64,000 nucleotides of DNA from Candidatus Raymondbacteria bacterium RIFOXYA2_FULL_49_16. Lineage in GTDB: Bacteria; Fibrobacterota; OXYB2-FULL-49-7; XYB2-FULL-49-35. This document shows positions 51,034 to 60,848 of this stretch, in pieces (position 1 is the first letter of the stretch; each line of letters begins with the position of its first letter). Below the pieces are notes generated by a model. It searched no databases. It saw only the letters and a program-made list of their open reading frames with translations, and was not told the origin of the DNA. Location: contig MFYT01000015.1 of assembly GCA_001789205.1 (NCBI GenBank), forward strand, positions 29,866-93,865. The letters are read 5' to 3'. The position numbers were made by a program, and so were the translations under genes.

Positions 51034-52950
51034 ATGAAAAAGAGATCAGTAGGTCTCACGGTGGTTTCACTTATCTACGTCTGCATGTTCCTGTTGTTGT
51101 CCGGCAGGCCTGTTCAAGCTGTTTATGACGCGCAATTCGTCAGATGTGTCATCCCTGAAACCCTGACCACGGACGAGATCTTCCCGGCCACGATTTGCAT
51201 GAGAAATACCGGAGACACTGCCTGGCCGTCAGGGGACATGACCATTCTGATGTGTTCCCAGAATCCAGCCAACAATTACACATGGGGTTCATATTTTATT
51301 CTCATCAAGCATAGTGCGTACCTTGTTACCCCAGGAGACACCTTAAATTACACATCTAATCTAAGGGCGCCTTCCACTCCTGGAAAATACGCCTTTGCAT
51401 GGCAGTGTTATGACAATATCGCCAAACAGTTTTTTGGGGAGATTGTACCGGCTGAGAGCATATACGTGCAACAGCGGTTGGAAACGCCCCCCCCGCCGCC
51501 GCCACACAAGGACTCGCTCCTCGACTCCTCGGATTTTGAATATATTGGTTCTTTCAAGCTGCCAACTATCACTGGTTACGAAGATGTGTATGTAGCGAGC
51601 GGGCTTGCGCTGCGCACCATGCCCGATAGTACAAAAAGATTTTTCCTGAATACGGGCACCTATACCCATTGTTTGTATGAAGTGGAAATGCCGCAACTGG
51701 TAAAAATAGAGAATAATGACTACTCCGGTTTAAATACAGCCCCTCTTGTCAAACAATGGGCCACCATTGCCTGGGACAGCGCGGTTTCAGGAGAGAACAT
51801 AACATCAAACGGCGGCTTTTGGTGGGACGACAGCGCCAATATTCTTTACTGGACCCACTATAACTCGTATTATGCAGGTGGTGGTTTTCCCATGCTTGCC
51901 GCAACCAGGCTTGCAAATGACTCTGTGACAAATCTGAAGTACTGGTATTTGCCCATGCCACGGCTGCCGGTCTGGAAGGCGTACTGGAGAGGGGTCACGA
52001 GCATTCCGAAAACATTTGCAGACGCCTACACTGGTGGCAGGACCATGGCATTGGGATTTGGAGGATATTTCAGCATTTGTCAGCCGGCAAGCAGCGGGCC
52101 CGCGATTGCGGCCATACAAAAGCCGGATATGTTCCAGGACACCCTCGACCTGGTCGAAGTACTCAGATATATATATCCTGAGGCAGCCAACAGGAACGGC
52201 AACTATTTTGGCGCCAATACCTCTATCTGGGGTTATCAGCCCCCCAGCCCCTGGGATGGGAAATTTACGTACGGGAGTTCATGCGCCGCGGGAGTGTTTA
52301 TCGATCTTCCTGATAAAAAAGGGTATGTTGCTTTTGTGAAGCATAATATTGGCAGGATCGGATACGACTGGGGCGGTCTTATCAATGACGCCCATTATGA
52401 GGACAACTGGTATTTTTATGATTTCAAGGATTTAGGAGAGGCGGCGTTAGGTAACAGGGCTTTAGGAAGCGTACAACCGTCTTCGTTTGTCAAAATTAAC
52501 TGGCCATATCCGGTGAGCAATACCGCAACTTATCATTCGACGTCCGGCGCCTGCTTTGATCCGCAGACCCGGATTATGTATGTGTATGTTACCCGTGCTC
52601 TTGGTACAAAACCGGCTATTCACGCCTATCATGTAACAGAATCGCCGGCCCGCATGGAAACCGTATTGCCGGAACAGACAACAGGGTCCCTGATTTCCAT
52701 TCACCCCAACCCGTTCAACCCAACGGCAAAAATAATACTCAATGCAGCATTGGACGTCAAAGGCCTGGACAAGGCGGATATCATGGTTTTTAATGTCCAC
52801 GGAAAACTGGTCCAAAGACTGGCGGCCACTGGTTGTCAGCTGGCGGCTGGTTTGGATTGGGACGCTTCGCTCCTTCCCAGCGGGATATATATGCTCCAGG
52901 TAAAGATTGGCCAATATCTTCTCAGGGGACGCGTCAGTGTAATTAAATGA
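51034..52950 (+). CDS. Secreted protein with NBR1-type Ig-like domain and T9SS sorting tail
   Basis: A 638-residue exported protein. After a signal peptide (to about residue 30) comes a domain of about 110 residues, YDAQFVRCVIPETLTTDEIFPATICMRNTGDTAWPSG and FAWQCYD, which matches the NBR1 central-domain Ig fold found in many bacterial surface proteins. A Pro stretch (PPPPPP) links to a 380-residue region that may be a beta-propeller (repeats with YWTHYNSYY, GGYFSI, YVAFVKHNIG). The tail is SIHPNPFNPTAK, FNVHGKLVQRL, PSGIYMLQV and VSVIK. The large domain is not recognised. It interrupts the row of hydrolase paralogues, with short gaps that suggest one operon. Confidence 0.78.
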   Translation: MKKRSVGLTVVSLIYVCMFLLLSGRPVQAVYDAQFVRCVIPETLTTDEIFPATICMRNTGDTAWPSGDMTILMCSQNPANNYTWGSYFILIKHSAYLVTPGDTLNYTSNLRAPSTPGKYAFAWQCYDNIAKQFFGEIVPAESIYVQQRLETPPPPPPHKDSLLDSSDFEYIGSFKLPTITGYEDVYVASGLALRTMPDSTKRFFLNTGTYTHCLYEVEMPQLVKIENNDYSGLNTAPLVKQWATIAWDSAVSGENITSNGGFWWDDSANILYWTHYNSYYAGGGFPMLAATRLANDSVTNLKYWYLPMPRLPVWKAYWRGVTSIPKTFADAYTGGRTMALGFGGYFSICQPASSGPAIAAIQKPDMFQDTLDLVEVLRYIYPEAANRNGNYFGANTSIWGYQPPSPWDGKFTYGSSCAAGVFIDLPDKKGYVAFVKHNIGRIGYDWGGLINDAHYEDNWYFYDFKDLGEAALGNRALGSVQPSSFVKINWPYPVSNTATYHSTSGACFDPQTRIMYVYVTRALGTKPAIHAYHVTESPARMETVLPEQTTGSLISIHPNPFNPTAKIILNAALDVKGLDKADIMVFNVHGKLVQRLAATGCQLAAGLDWDASLLPSGIYMLQVKIGQYLLRGRVSVIK

Positions 52951-52988
52951 ATTGCCCGAAGGATATATGTATAAACAGAGGAGTCAGA

Positions 52989-54740
52989 ATGTCGCGTCGA
53001 ATAGCGTTTCGATCCCTGGTGATGCTTGCGTGTATGCTGTTCCAGCTTGCCTGCGCGCAGGGCACAACGCCCGCTTGGGTGCCGGCTGATCTTGCGGCAA
53101 AGCTCAACCAGGCCGCTGCCACTTCCTACGACAACCAGATTGTAACGGACATCACCTATTATCAGAATGCCATTGCCGGTCTTGACACCTCGAATGCCAC
53201 TGTAGCGGCGCGCACATTCTTGTTGAAAGAGAAAGTGCTGATCATGTACAAGGAGTACAACCGGAGCAAGACGCGGTACGTTGCAAATGATTTCAGCTTC
53301 AACAGCGCCTATGGTACTCTCAAATCCGACATGAACCGCATGCTCACCCGCCTGCAGGCCGGACAAGATCCTGCTGCCGGGATAGCGGGCATGCTGCTTG
53401 CGCGCGCAACGTGGATAGACAGCTTTTATTTCAACAACACGACTGAAAAGTACGAACCAGTGATCGTTAAGTACGATCTGATTATTCCAAATGGGTACAA
53501 TCCATCAACACCAGCACCCCTCATGGTGTCGCATAAGGATTCGCCCAGCGAGACTCTGGTAAAACAGACGCCCTATGTACTCATTCGCAACTATCAAGTG
53601 CCCGACGAGTTCAAACTGGTACGGTCTGACGCAAAAACGCGCGCTGTGCTTATCGATGTTTCCAAGGTGGTGCACATCAGCCCCTTCCGAATCTATAGCA
53701 CGGGTTATTCCTTTGGCGGCAAGACCACTTACAACATGGCGTGGAACAATGTGCACTGGTTCGCGGCCATTGTTCCCCTCGACGCTGACCTCTGTACGTC
53801 TGACGATTATTTTTTCGAAGACTGCATGTACATGCAGAACGTGCCCACGCACATCGGCCATGCAGTAAACGATGCGTTTCTTAGCTGCGGCATTGCCGTG
53901 TATAATGCCATGTACACCGCAGGCAATCCGGTTGATTCGTTCCATTTCCCCGGAGGCCACGATGTTGACGTGCCCTACAGGCAAGACTTGAGTCTGGTGA
54001 CGGATTTCTTCGACCAATATACTATGCACCCCTATCCCAAGGAAGTGCATCATATCGTGGAATGTACCAAGTGGCCGCGCGCTTTCTGGGTGGAAGCCAT
54101 CACGTCATACAATGTGGTGTGCGGCACTGACGCTGTCTTCAGGGTATTTGCACAGGCCAATAACCTCATTGAAATTGTACAGGCGGATACACCCATCACA
54201 GGCTTCATCCTATACCTGAACGATCATCTGGTGAATATGGGGCAAAACGTAACAGTCGTTTACGGCACAGATACGCTTTATACCGGTGCTGCCAGCGATA
54301 CTCTCGCAGTGACTGTCAGGTCGGGTGCGCAAATACGGAATCCATACCGCGAACGGCTGCCCCTATGGGAAGAGGTTGATTCCATCAGCAGGGTGGTGTT
54401 TGGCTCATCTCCCGATGTTCCCTCAGGATGGGGCCAACCGTATCCGCCGTCCAATGGATCGCAGGTTGAACATGCGGTCTTGGATGGGGAAATGATGCGG
54501 TTGCATGTGTATCCAAATCCGTTTAATCCGGCCGTTATGATTTCTGCAGGGGTGCGATGCATTGCGCCCCTGCGGGTTATGATTTACGATATTTCCGGCC
54601 GGATGGTCACGGATTTAACCACGCGAATGTCCAACGGCCGCGCCACGTGGGACGCGTCGTCCCAGCCATCCGGAATTTACATTGTTAAAGCGCGGATCGG
54701 GAAACAAGTGTTGACAAAACCCGTTACGCTCATGAAATAA
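52989..54740 (+). CDS. Secreted alpha/beta hydrolase with T9SS sorting tail, paralogue 2
   Basis: A 583-residue paralogue of the gene at 49336. The signal peptide (MSRRIAFRSLVMLACMLFQLACAQ) is followed by the shared PAWVPADLAAKLNQA start, a nucleophile in GYSFGGKTT, an acid candidate near VPLDADLCTSDDYF and a His in GGHDVDVPY. The tail has VYPNPFNPAVMIS, IYDISGRMVTDL, PSGIYIVKA and TLMK. I begin at ATG 52989, with GAGG before it, since the ORF-track start adds a front piece before the signal peptide. The substrate is unknown. Confidence 0.84.
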   Translation: MSRRIAFRSLVMLACMLFQLACAQGTTPAWVPADLAAKLNQAAATSYDNQIVTDITYYQNAIAGLDTSNATVAARTFLLKEKVLIMYKEYNRSKTRYVANDFSFNSAYGTLKSDMNRMLTRLQAGQDPAAGIAGMLLARATWIDSFYFNNTTEKYEPVIVKYDLIIPNGYNPSTPAPLMVSHKDSPSETLVKQTPYVLIRNYQVPDEFKLVRSDAKTRAVLIDVSKVVHISPFRIYSTGYSFGGKTTYNMAWNNVHWFAAIVPLDADLCTSDDYFFEDCMYMQNVPTHIGHAVNDAFLSCGIAVYNAMYTAGNPVDSFHFPGGHDVDVPYRQDLSLVTDFFDQYTMHPYPKEVHHIVECTKWPRAFWVEAITSYNVVCGTDAVFRVFAQANNLIEIVQADTPITGFILYLNDHLVNMGQNVTVVYGTDTLYTGAASDTLAVTVRSGAQIRNPYRERLPLWEEVDSISRVVFGSSPDVPSGWGQPYPPSNGSQVEHAVLDGEMMRLHVYPNPFNPAVMISAGVRCIAPLRVMIYDISGRMVTDLTTRMSNGRATWDASSQPSGIYIVKARIGKQVLTKPVTLMK

Positions 54741-54781
54741 AACGCTTCATCATATCCGTTGGAATAAACGAAGGAGTATCA

Positions 54782-56488
54782 ATGACACATCGCACTGTTT
54801 TCCCTGTTCTGCGCTCCTGCTGCGTAGCGGCGCTTTTTATTTTCGCCGGGGCGTCCGGCCAGACGGTCCAGCCCTCGGCATGGGTACCGGTAAATCTCGG
54901 AGCAAAAATCGCCAATGCGCCACTCACCACACTTGACCAGCAGATACTGGCGCTTATCGACTCGTTCCAGTACCAGATAGACAGCTCGCTTAACCTGACG
55001 AACAGGTTTGTTCAGAAGTACCTGCCGCAGCTCCAGCACAACGTTATCTACTTGTATAAGGAATACAATCTCGATCACGCGCGCAGCGCGTATTCGTCCT
55101 CGGACTTTACCGCCCAGGCCTGCATCAGCGCGCTTAGCAGCGATGAAAGTTATTACATCTCACGGCTCAAGGCGGGCCAAAGCGCGTTTTCGATCCCCGG
55201 CAGGCTCATGGCAAAGGTCTTCTGGCTTGACAGCTACAACATGCTGGGAAAATACGATCTTGTCACCTCGCGCAGCTCGTACTACACGCCCTTGATCATC
55301 TCGCACCAGGACGACCCTGACACTGCGCTCAAAGCAACGCCATACAGCCTGGTCAGGAACCTCAAGGTGGGCTACCAGTTCGACGACACCAAGTACGAGG
55401 CGAAACTCAAGGCCATGCTCATGGACCTGGCCCAGGACATTCCCCTCAACCCGCTCCGTATCTATCAGACAGGCTTTTCGTTCGGCGCGCAGCAGTGCTT
55501 GCGCATTGGCTGGCGGTACCAGGACTGGTTCGCGGCAATGGTCCCTGCGCATAACGACATCAATCCCACCAACCACGCGAGCATATTCGGAAATCTTGCC
55601 AATCTTATCAACCTGCCATGCCGCCTTATGCACGGTTCGGGCGACAGCTACTACACGGACTCGACTTACCGCTTCATGCTCGCGAACGGCTGCCCGGTTG
55701 AACAGATTATTACCACAACCGGCCCTTCCGCAGGCCACGATGCGACCATACCTTTCCGCGACAGTCTTGTGCTGCTCACCGCGTTTTGCGACAGCCATAC
55801 GCTCAATCCCTTTCCAAAAGTAATAAAACACAATGCCGAGCTTCTGTCGTACACACGGAGCTTCTGGGTCAACGCGCGTGTCATGAATAGCGGCGGTGTC
55901 ATCAATACCAATTATGGTGTGTCGGTGAACGGCAATACCATCACAATTGACACGGCAAACTCCAATGTCACGGCCTTTGATTTTTCCTTGAGCGACTCGC
56001 TACTCGACATGGGACAGCCGGTGATTGTGGTAAAGGGAGCGGACACGCTCTACAACGCCATGCCGTTGGCCCGGATCTCGGTGACGCTCAAGGCGGGCGG
56101 CCAGCAAACCGGCAGCATGTACAGGCCTATGTGGGAGATACTTGATTCTATTTCCCTGGCCGTGCATGGGATAAAATCAAAGTATTACACAGTCGACATT
56201 GAGGACCCGGGACACGGGGTCGCGGCAGCCGGGGCGCAGAAGGGCATGACGCTCTCGGCAACGCCGAACCCGTTCAATCCGGCTGTTACAATTTCCGTGG
56301 CCGAGGTTGAGGGTGTTGTACAAATGCGTATTTACGATATTTCCGGCCGGATGGTCAAGGATTTAACCACGCGAATGTTCAACGGCCACGCCACATGGGA
56401 CGCATCGTCCCAGCCATCGGGAATATACATTGTCAAAGCGAGAGTCGGGAAACAGGCGCGGACTAAAACGATCACGCTCATTAAATAA
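54782..56488 (+). CDS. Secreted alpha/beta hydrolase with T9SS sorting tail, paralogue 3
   Basis: A 568-residue paralogue. The signal peptide ends near GASGQ, then PSAWVPVNLGAKIANAPLT starts the shared N-domain. The hydrolase core has GFSFGAQQC (nucleophile), MHGSGDSYYTD (acid) and SAGHDATIPF (His). The tail is ATPNPFNPAVTIS, IYDISGRMVKDL, PSGIYIVKA and ITLIK. It is nearer to paralogue 1 than to 2 (YREYN / YKEYN, NAMPM / NAMPL, RPMWEILDSISL). Three similar enzymes in a row suggest stepwise attack on one complex substrate. It ends the cluster. Confidence 0.85.
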   Translation: MTHRTVFPVLRSCCVAALFIFAGASGQTVQPSAWVPVNLGAKIANAPLTTLDQQILALIDSFQYQIDSSLNLTNRFVQKYLPQLQHNVIYLYKEYNLDHARSAYSSSDFTAQACISALSSDESYYISRLKAGQSAFSIPGRLMAKVFWLDSYNMLGKYDLVTSRSSYYTPLIISHQDDPDTALKATPYSLVRNLKVGYQFDDTKYEAKLKAMLMDLAQDIPLNPLRIYQTGFSFGAQQCLRIGWRYQDWFAAMVPAHNDINPTNHASIFGNLANLINLPCRLMHGSGDSYYTDSTYRFMLANGCPVEQIITTTGPSAGHDATIPFRDSLVLLTAFCDSHTLNPFPKVIKHNAELLSYTRSFWVNARVMNSGGVINTNYGVSVNGNTITIDTANSNVTAFDFSLSDSLLDMGQPVIVVKGADTLYNAMPLARISVTLKAGGQQTGSMYRPMWEILDSISLAVHGIKSKYYTVDIEDPGHGVAAAGAQKGMTLSATPNPFNPAVTISVAEVEGVVQMRIYDISGRMVKDLTTRMFNGHATWDASSQPSGIYIVKARVGKQARTKTITLIK

Positions 56489-56881
56489 CGGCGGTTATCG
56501 CGCGGTTTCCCGCAGAAAGTCCCTTGAATGAACGAATTGTGGCGTCCAAAAGGATAAAAATAGTGGAAAAAGGGAAAGGAAAATCGTATTTTAAAAAGGA
56601 ATACTTATCATGCTGTTACATTTTTTTTCAGCATGAAAAATGAAGGAATAAAAACCCGCGGGTTTCTCATGTGTCCTTCGCAAATCTGTTTTAGCCCATT
56701 GTCCGATAAATACGCCAATTTTCCCAGTATGTTGTTTGTGGACGATACAGAGGAAGAATGCACCCGGTTTGCGGAGACGTGTTGCTTGTGAAACAAATTA
56801 AGAAACGCAGCCTGTATTGTGTGCAACCAGCCCAAAGAAGCCTTCCAGATGGCGCTTGATTATTTTTTCGATACCCGAGTT
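56489..56881. other. Intergenic region left of the IS30-type element
   Basis: About 390 bp with no gene I can support. A small stem ATGCTG / CAGCAT with an intervening T-run lies near 56610 and may act in transcript ending. The minus-strand frame 56608-56835 lacks a ribosome-binding site and family features. Confidence 0.5.
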
Positions 56882-57959
56882 CAATTTAGAAGTGCAACAC
56901 TAAGAAGCTATCTTAGTGTTGCCTATGAAGCAAAATACATATAAACAGCTGACCGAAGACGAGCGAGAAAAGCTCTTTGATTACCAGCAACTTGGCCTGC
57001 CTCTTAGAAAGATGGCGGATAAGTTGAAGCGAAACATTTCTACCCTCAGCCGAGAACTGAACCGGAACCGGTATAAAAAACTGGATGTTTATCTTCCGGA
57101 TACTGCTGGCAGAAAAGCAGCTCAGAGAAAGGCCAATGGACGGAAGAAAAACTTACGACAGTATCTACCTCGAAGCCACCGGATTCGTCGGAAAAAGCAT
57201 GGACGCAAACATCACAAAGGTAAAATTCTGAACCGTATTGATATCAGCAAGCGTCCTAAGGCGGTCGAAAAACGGGAAGAGTTTGGTCACTGGGAAGGCG
57301 ACAGTCTCATGTATCGTGGACACTCGCAAGTGCTTGCCACGCATACAGAACGGAAAAGCCGCTATCTATTACTTGGTCGCCCTGAGGATCGAACCGCAAC
57401 TGCACGACGCGTGACGATGGTCTCTCTTTTTAAGAATCTTCCGGAAGAAGCACGGCGTTCCATGACATTTGATAATGGCTTGGAGTTTGCCGAACATGAG
57501 TCGTTTTCAAAAAAAGTTGATATCGATGTGTATTTTGCCCAGCCTTATGCACCATGGCAGCGAGGTACAAATGAACATATTAACGAAATTGTTCGTCGTT
57601 ACCTGCCCCGAACGGCTGATATTCGGCGGTTACGGCGGACAACAATAAGGCGTGTCCAGGATATGATCAATGATAGACCGATGAAGTGCCTGGGATTCGA
57701 TACACCCAAAGAGACTTTAATGCGAGAAAGCTGCATGCAAAAGATCAAAAAGGCGGCATAGGAAACCATTGGCAGATAGCGGATCGCTTGTTGTAGAGGC
57801 TCTAATGATGTCGTTTGAAAACTATAAATAAGAAACAAGTCAATGACCAGAAAAAACGATCTTAATATAATGGAAAACAATAAAATATTGCTCGTGACAA
57901 TAAACCTAATTAGCAACTATATTATTACGCATTATTACGCGTGTTGCACTTGAAAATTG
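56882..57959 (+). mobile_element. IS30-type insertion sequence with terminal inverted repeats
   Basis: The left end CAATTTAGAAGTGCAACAC (56882-56900) and the reverse complement of the right end (57941-57959), CAATTTTCAAGTGCAACAC, agree at 17 of 19 positions. They flank one transposase gene; total length about 1,078 bp. A hairpin AACACTAAGA / TCTTAGTGTT (56896-56920) lies directly before the gene and may block read-in. I see no clear target duplication. The right end lies 33 bp before the SDR gene. Confidence 0.85.
56925..57761 (+). CDS. IS30 family transposase, internally shortened
   Basis: A 278-residue DDE transposase. YKQLTEDEREKLFDYQQLGLPLRKMADKLKRNISTLSREL is the IS30 N-terminal HTH; FGHWEGDSL, MTFDNGLEF and YAPWQRGTNEHINEIVRRYLP hold the DDE residues. 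Family members normally have about 70 more residues between the two parts, with WSPEQI and ETIYRYIY; here the frame jumps from GRKKNL directly to RQYLPRSHRIRRKKHG. This in-frame deletion probably removed part of the DNA-binding region, so activity is doubtful. ATG 56925 is used, since the GTG 9 bp earlier lies in the hairpin. Confidence 0.88.
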   Translation: MKQNTYKQLTEDEREKLFDYQQLGLPLRKMADKLKRNISTLSRELNRNRYKKLDVYLPDTAGRKAAQRKANGRKKNLRQYLPRSHRIRRKKHGRKHHKGKILNRIDISKRPKAVEKREEFGHWEGDSLMYRGHSQVLATHTERKSRYLLLGRPEDRTATARRVTMVSLFKNLPEEARRSMTFDNGLEFAEHESFSKKVDIDVYFAQPYAPWQRGTNEHINEIVRRYLPRTADIRRLRRTTIRRVQDMINDRPMKCLGFDTPKETLMRESCMQKIKKAA

Positions 57960-57992
57960 TATTTGGGATTAACTAAAAGAGGAGAATAAATA

Positions 57993-58766
57993 ATGAAACC
58001 ATCAGCACTCATCACTGGCGCGGCGCGCGGCATTGGCCGCGGCATTGCCGAGGCGCTTGCACAAAACGGCTTTGACATTGCCATAGCGGACATGCTGGCT
58101 GAAACAGACGCCCGCGAAGGCGTGGAGGCAATGAAGAAAAGCGGCGCACGGGTTGTCTATGCGCAAGGTGACATCAGCAAGGCCGAGTCGCGGCAGGCGA
58201 TCATCGAAGCCGTGAAATCCGGCCTGGGAAGGCTCGATCTCCTGGTGAACAATGCGGGTGTTGCGCCCAAGGTGCGCGCTGATATCCTGGAAGCGGGAGA
58301 GGAGAGCTTTGACCGGCTCATTACTATAAATCTCAAAGGCCCTTATTTTCTCACCCAGCTGGCAGCCAAATGGATGATTGACCAGAAAAAGACCGACAGC
58401 GCTCGCACGCCCATGGTCATAAACATTGCCTCAATGTCCTCGTACACCAGCTCCGTGGCGCGTGGCGACTACTGCATCTCCAAGGCTGGTGTGAGCATGG
58501 CCACAAAACTGTGGGCCGACAGACTCTCGGAATTTGGGATCAATGTGTACGAAATACGGCCGGGCATCATAAAAACAGACATGACCTCAGCTGTGACGGA
58601 AAAATACGACAATCTCATTAACAACCAGGGCATTCTTCCCATTAAACGGTGGGGCTTTCCCAACGATATTGCCAAGGCCGTGGTTGCGTGCGCATTGGGA
58701 TATCTGCCCTATTCCACTGGCGAAGTGATCAATGTGGACGGCGGATTTCACTTACGGAGGCTGTAA
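57993..58766 (+). CDS. Short-chain dehydrogenase/reductase (3-ketoacyl-reductase type)
   Basis: A 257-residue classical SDR. ALITGAARGIGRGIAEAL gives the TGxxxGxG cofactor loop, NNAGVAP the NNAG motif, SMSSYTS the catalytic Ser region, YCISKAGV the YxxxK pair, and INVDGGFHLRRL the typical end. An Asp after beta2 (IAIADM) favours NAD(H). The substrate is unknown. AGAGGAG precedes the start, and the next gene begins 2 bp after the stop. The IS30-type element ends just upstream and may have displaced or altered its promoter. Confidence 0.88.
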   Translation: MKPSALITGAARGIGRGIAEALAQNGFDIAIADMLAETDAREGVEAMKKSGARVVYAQGDISKAESRQAIIEAVKSGLGRLDLLVNNAGVAPKVRADILEAGEESFDRLITINLKGPYFLTQLAAKWMIDQKKTDSARTPMVINIASMSSYTSSVARGDYCISKAGVSMATKLWADRLSEFGINVYEIRPGIIKTDMTSAVTEKYDNLINNQGILPIKRWGFPNDIAKAVVACALGYLPYSTGEVINVDGGFHLRRL

Positions 58767-58768
58767 CC

Positions 58769-60754
58769 ATGAAAAAAAGCAGTATAAAAATCCAGGGCAA
58801 AACAATACCGGTCATCTCGCTTAACACCGTGGTTGTGGGCAGCGGCGCGGCTTCTTTGAGTTGCGCGGACCATCTCTACAATTTGGGTGTCACGGACATG
58901 GCCATTGTTACTGAGCGGGTCGGCGGCGGCACCTCGAACAACACCGGCTCCGACAAGCAGACCTACTACAAGCTCTCGGTCTATGGCACTGAGGGCGACT
59001 GCCCGCACGAGATGGCAAAGTCTCTCTACAACGGCGGGTCCATGCACGGCGACCTGGCGCTCATTGAATCAGTGCTTTCGGCCCAGGGCTTTTACCGGCT
59101 GGTAAATATCGGCGTGCCCTTTCCGCACAACAGGTTGGGCGGGTTTGTGGGCTACAAGACCGACCACGACCCACGGCAGCGCGCCACCTCGTGCGGTCCC
59201 TGGACTTCGTACGAAATGGTCCAGAAACTGCTTGTGCAGATCAAACGGAACAACATCACGGTCTACGACGAATACGAAGTCATCGGCATTATTGCCGATA
59301 AAAAACGCGCATGCGGTATTGTCGCTCTTGACAAGAATAAACTCTCGTCCCCCACGTTTGGCCTCACGCTTTTTCACGCTGAAAACGTGGTCTTTGGTTG
59401 CGGCGGACCAGGCGGCATCTATAAGACCAGCGTCTATCCAGTGGTGCATACGGGCGCCATTGGCCTTGCGCTCGAGGTTGGCGCAAAAGCGGTCAATCTC
59501 ACGGAATCGCAATATGGCCTGGCATCCATCAAATTCAGGTGGAACGTTTCCGGCACCTACCAGCAGGTCATTCCGCGCTATATCTCAACCGACGCCAATG
59601 GCGGGGATGAAAAAGAGTTTTTGAATCCCTACTTCAAAACCATGGGAAAACTGGCAACCGATGTATTTCTCAAGGGATACCAGTGGCCTTTTGATCCGCG
59701 CAAAATCCAGGACTACGGCTCATCTCTTGTCGATGTCCTGGTCTACATTGAGACCGTGGTCAAAGGCCGGCGAGTGTGCATGGATTTTAGGAAAAACCCG
59801 CGGGGCGGTGACGGGCTCGAACCCTTCAGGTTCGACCAGCTCGAACCCGAGGCGTACCAATATCTTGAAAAGTCAAACGCACTTTTTGGTACGCCTATAG
59901 AACGCCTTAAAAAGATGAATCCCATGGCCATTGACCTATACAAAAAGCACAATATCAATATTGAAAAGGAGCCGCTCGAAGTCGCGGTGTGCGCGCAGCA
60001 CAACAATGGCGGTCTGCTGGGCGATATCTGGTGGGAATCAAACATACGCCACTTATTTCCCATTGGCGAGGTCAATGGTTCGCACGGCGTGTACCGGCCA
60101 GGCGGGTCAGCGCTCAATTCGGGCCAAGTGGGATCGCTCCGCGCAGCCCAGCGCATTGCCCATGTATATGGAAAAGCAACGCTCTCACAATCAGCGTTTA
60201 AAACATGCGCTGCAAAAAAAGTGGACGCCCTTTTTGCGGCACTGGTCGATCTAAAAAAGACGGCAAAGCAGAGCACTGTCGGGCCGTTCCGCGCAGAGTT
60301 TCAGCAACGCATGACAGATGCTGGTTCACATATACGCGATATCAGCGCGTGCGAAAAAGCCATTGGCGCTGCGTACGAACAACTCCGGCAGGTCTCAGCC
60401 ATGACGGTCCGGCATATCAGCGAGATCCCTGAGGCAATGAAAAACCGCCACCTTGTGCTTTCGCATGTGGCGTATCTCGAAGCAGTGCGCGAATATCTGC
60501 GCGCTGGCGGCGGGTCGCGCGGGTCGTACATGGTCATGGACAAAAACGGCGTGCCCGTGCTTCCGGGCATGCTTGAAGAATGGAAGTGCAAACCCGAGGA
60601 CCCCTCGTTCAGGGATACGATGCTCGAAACAGTCTGGAACTCCGCGACCGGATCGTTTGATAATGCTTTTACTCCGCGCAGACCCGTGCCAGACGAAGAG
60701 TCGTGGTTCGAAAACACCTGGGGAGATTTTGTGAAGGGAAAAGTCTTTGAATAG
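58769..60754 (+). CDS. FAD-dependent oxidoreductase of the succinate dehydrogenase / fumarate reductase flavoprotein type
   Basis: A 661-residue flavoprotein. VVVGSGAASLSCADHL is the FAD-binding GxGxxS/G loop, GGTSNNTGSDKQTYY and FGCGGPGGIY follow, and QHNNGGLLGDIWWESNIRHLFPIGEVNGSHGVYRPGGSALNSGQ is the late substrate/FAD region of this superfamily. It is longer than fumarate reductase A and lacks the usual His-Pro-Thr motif that I would expect for a succinate enzyme, so the substrate is open. It is coupled to the SDR gene with a 2-bp gap, which suggests two steps on one substrate. Confidence 0.82.
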   Translation: MKKSSIKIQGKTIPVISLNTVVVGSGAASLSCADHLYNLGVTDMAIVTERVGGGTSNNTGSDKQTYYKLSVYGTEGDCPHEMAKSLYNGGSMHGDLALIESVLSAQGFYRLVNIGVPFPHNRLGGFVGYKTDHDPRQRATSCGPWTSYEMVQKLLVQIKRNNITVYDEYEVIGIIADKKRACGIVALDKNKLSSPTFGLTLFHAENVVFGCGGPGGIYKTSVYPVVHTGAIGLALEVGAKAVNLTESQYGLASIKFRWNVSGTYQQVIPRYISTDANGGDEKEFLNPYFKTMGKLATDVFLKGYQWPFDPRKIQDYGSSLVDVLVYIETVVKGRRVCMDFRKNPRGGDGLEPFRFDQLEPEAYQYLEKSNALFGTPIERLKKMNPMAIDLYKKHNINIEKEPLEVAVCAQHNNGGLLGDIWWESNIRHLFPIGEVNGSHGVYRPGGSALNSGQVGSLRAAQRIAHVYGKATLSQSAFKTCAAKKVDALFAALVDLKKTAKQSTVGPFRAEFQQRMTDAGSHIRDISACEKAIGAAYEQLRQVSAMTVRHISEIPEAMKNRHLVLSHVAYLEAVREYLRAGGGSRGSYMVMDKNGVPVLPGMLEEWKCKPEDPSFRDTMLETVWNSATGSFDNAFTPRRPVPDEESWFENTWGDFVKGKVFE

Positions 60755-60848
60755 AAGCGTTCAACAGCTCTGCCACAGCCTGCTTGTCCTGTGTGCGTAA
60801 TATATTATATTTATTGTATTAATATACCACAAACCAGGGTCCTGAGGC

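Noticed and set aside
56608-56835. 75-residue minus-strand ORF left of the IS30-type element
   Set aside because: No ribosome-binding site or recognisable domain.
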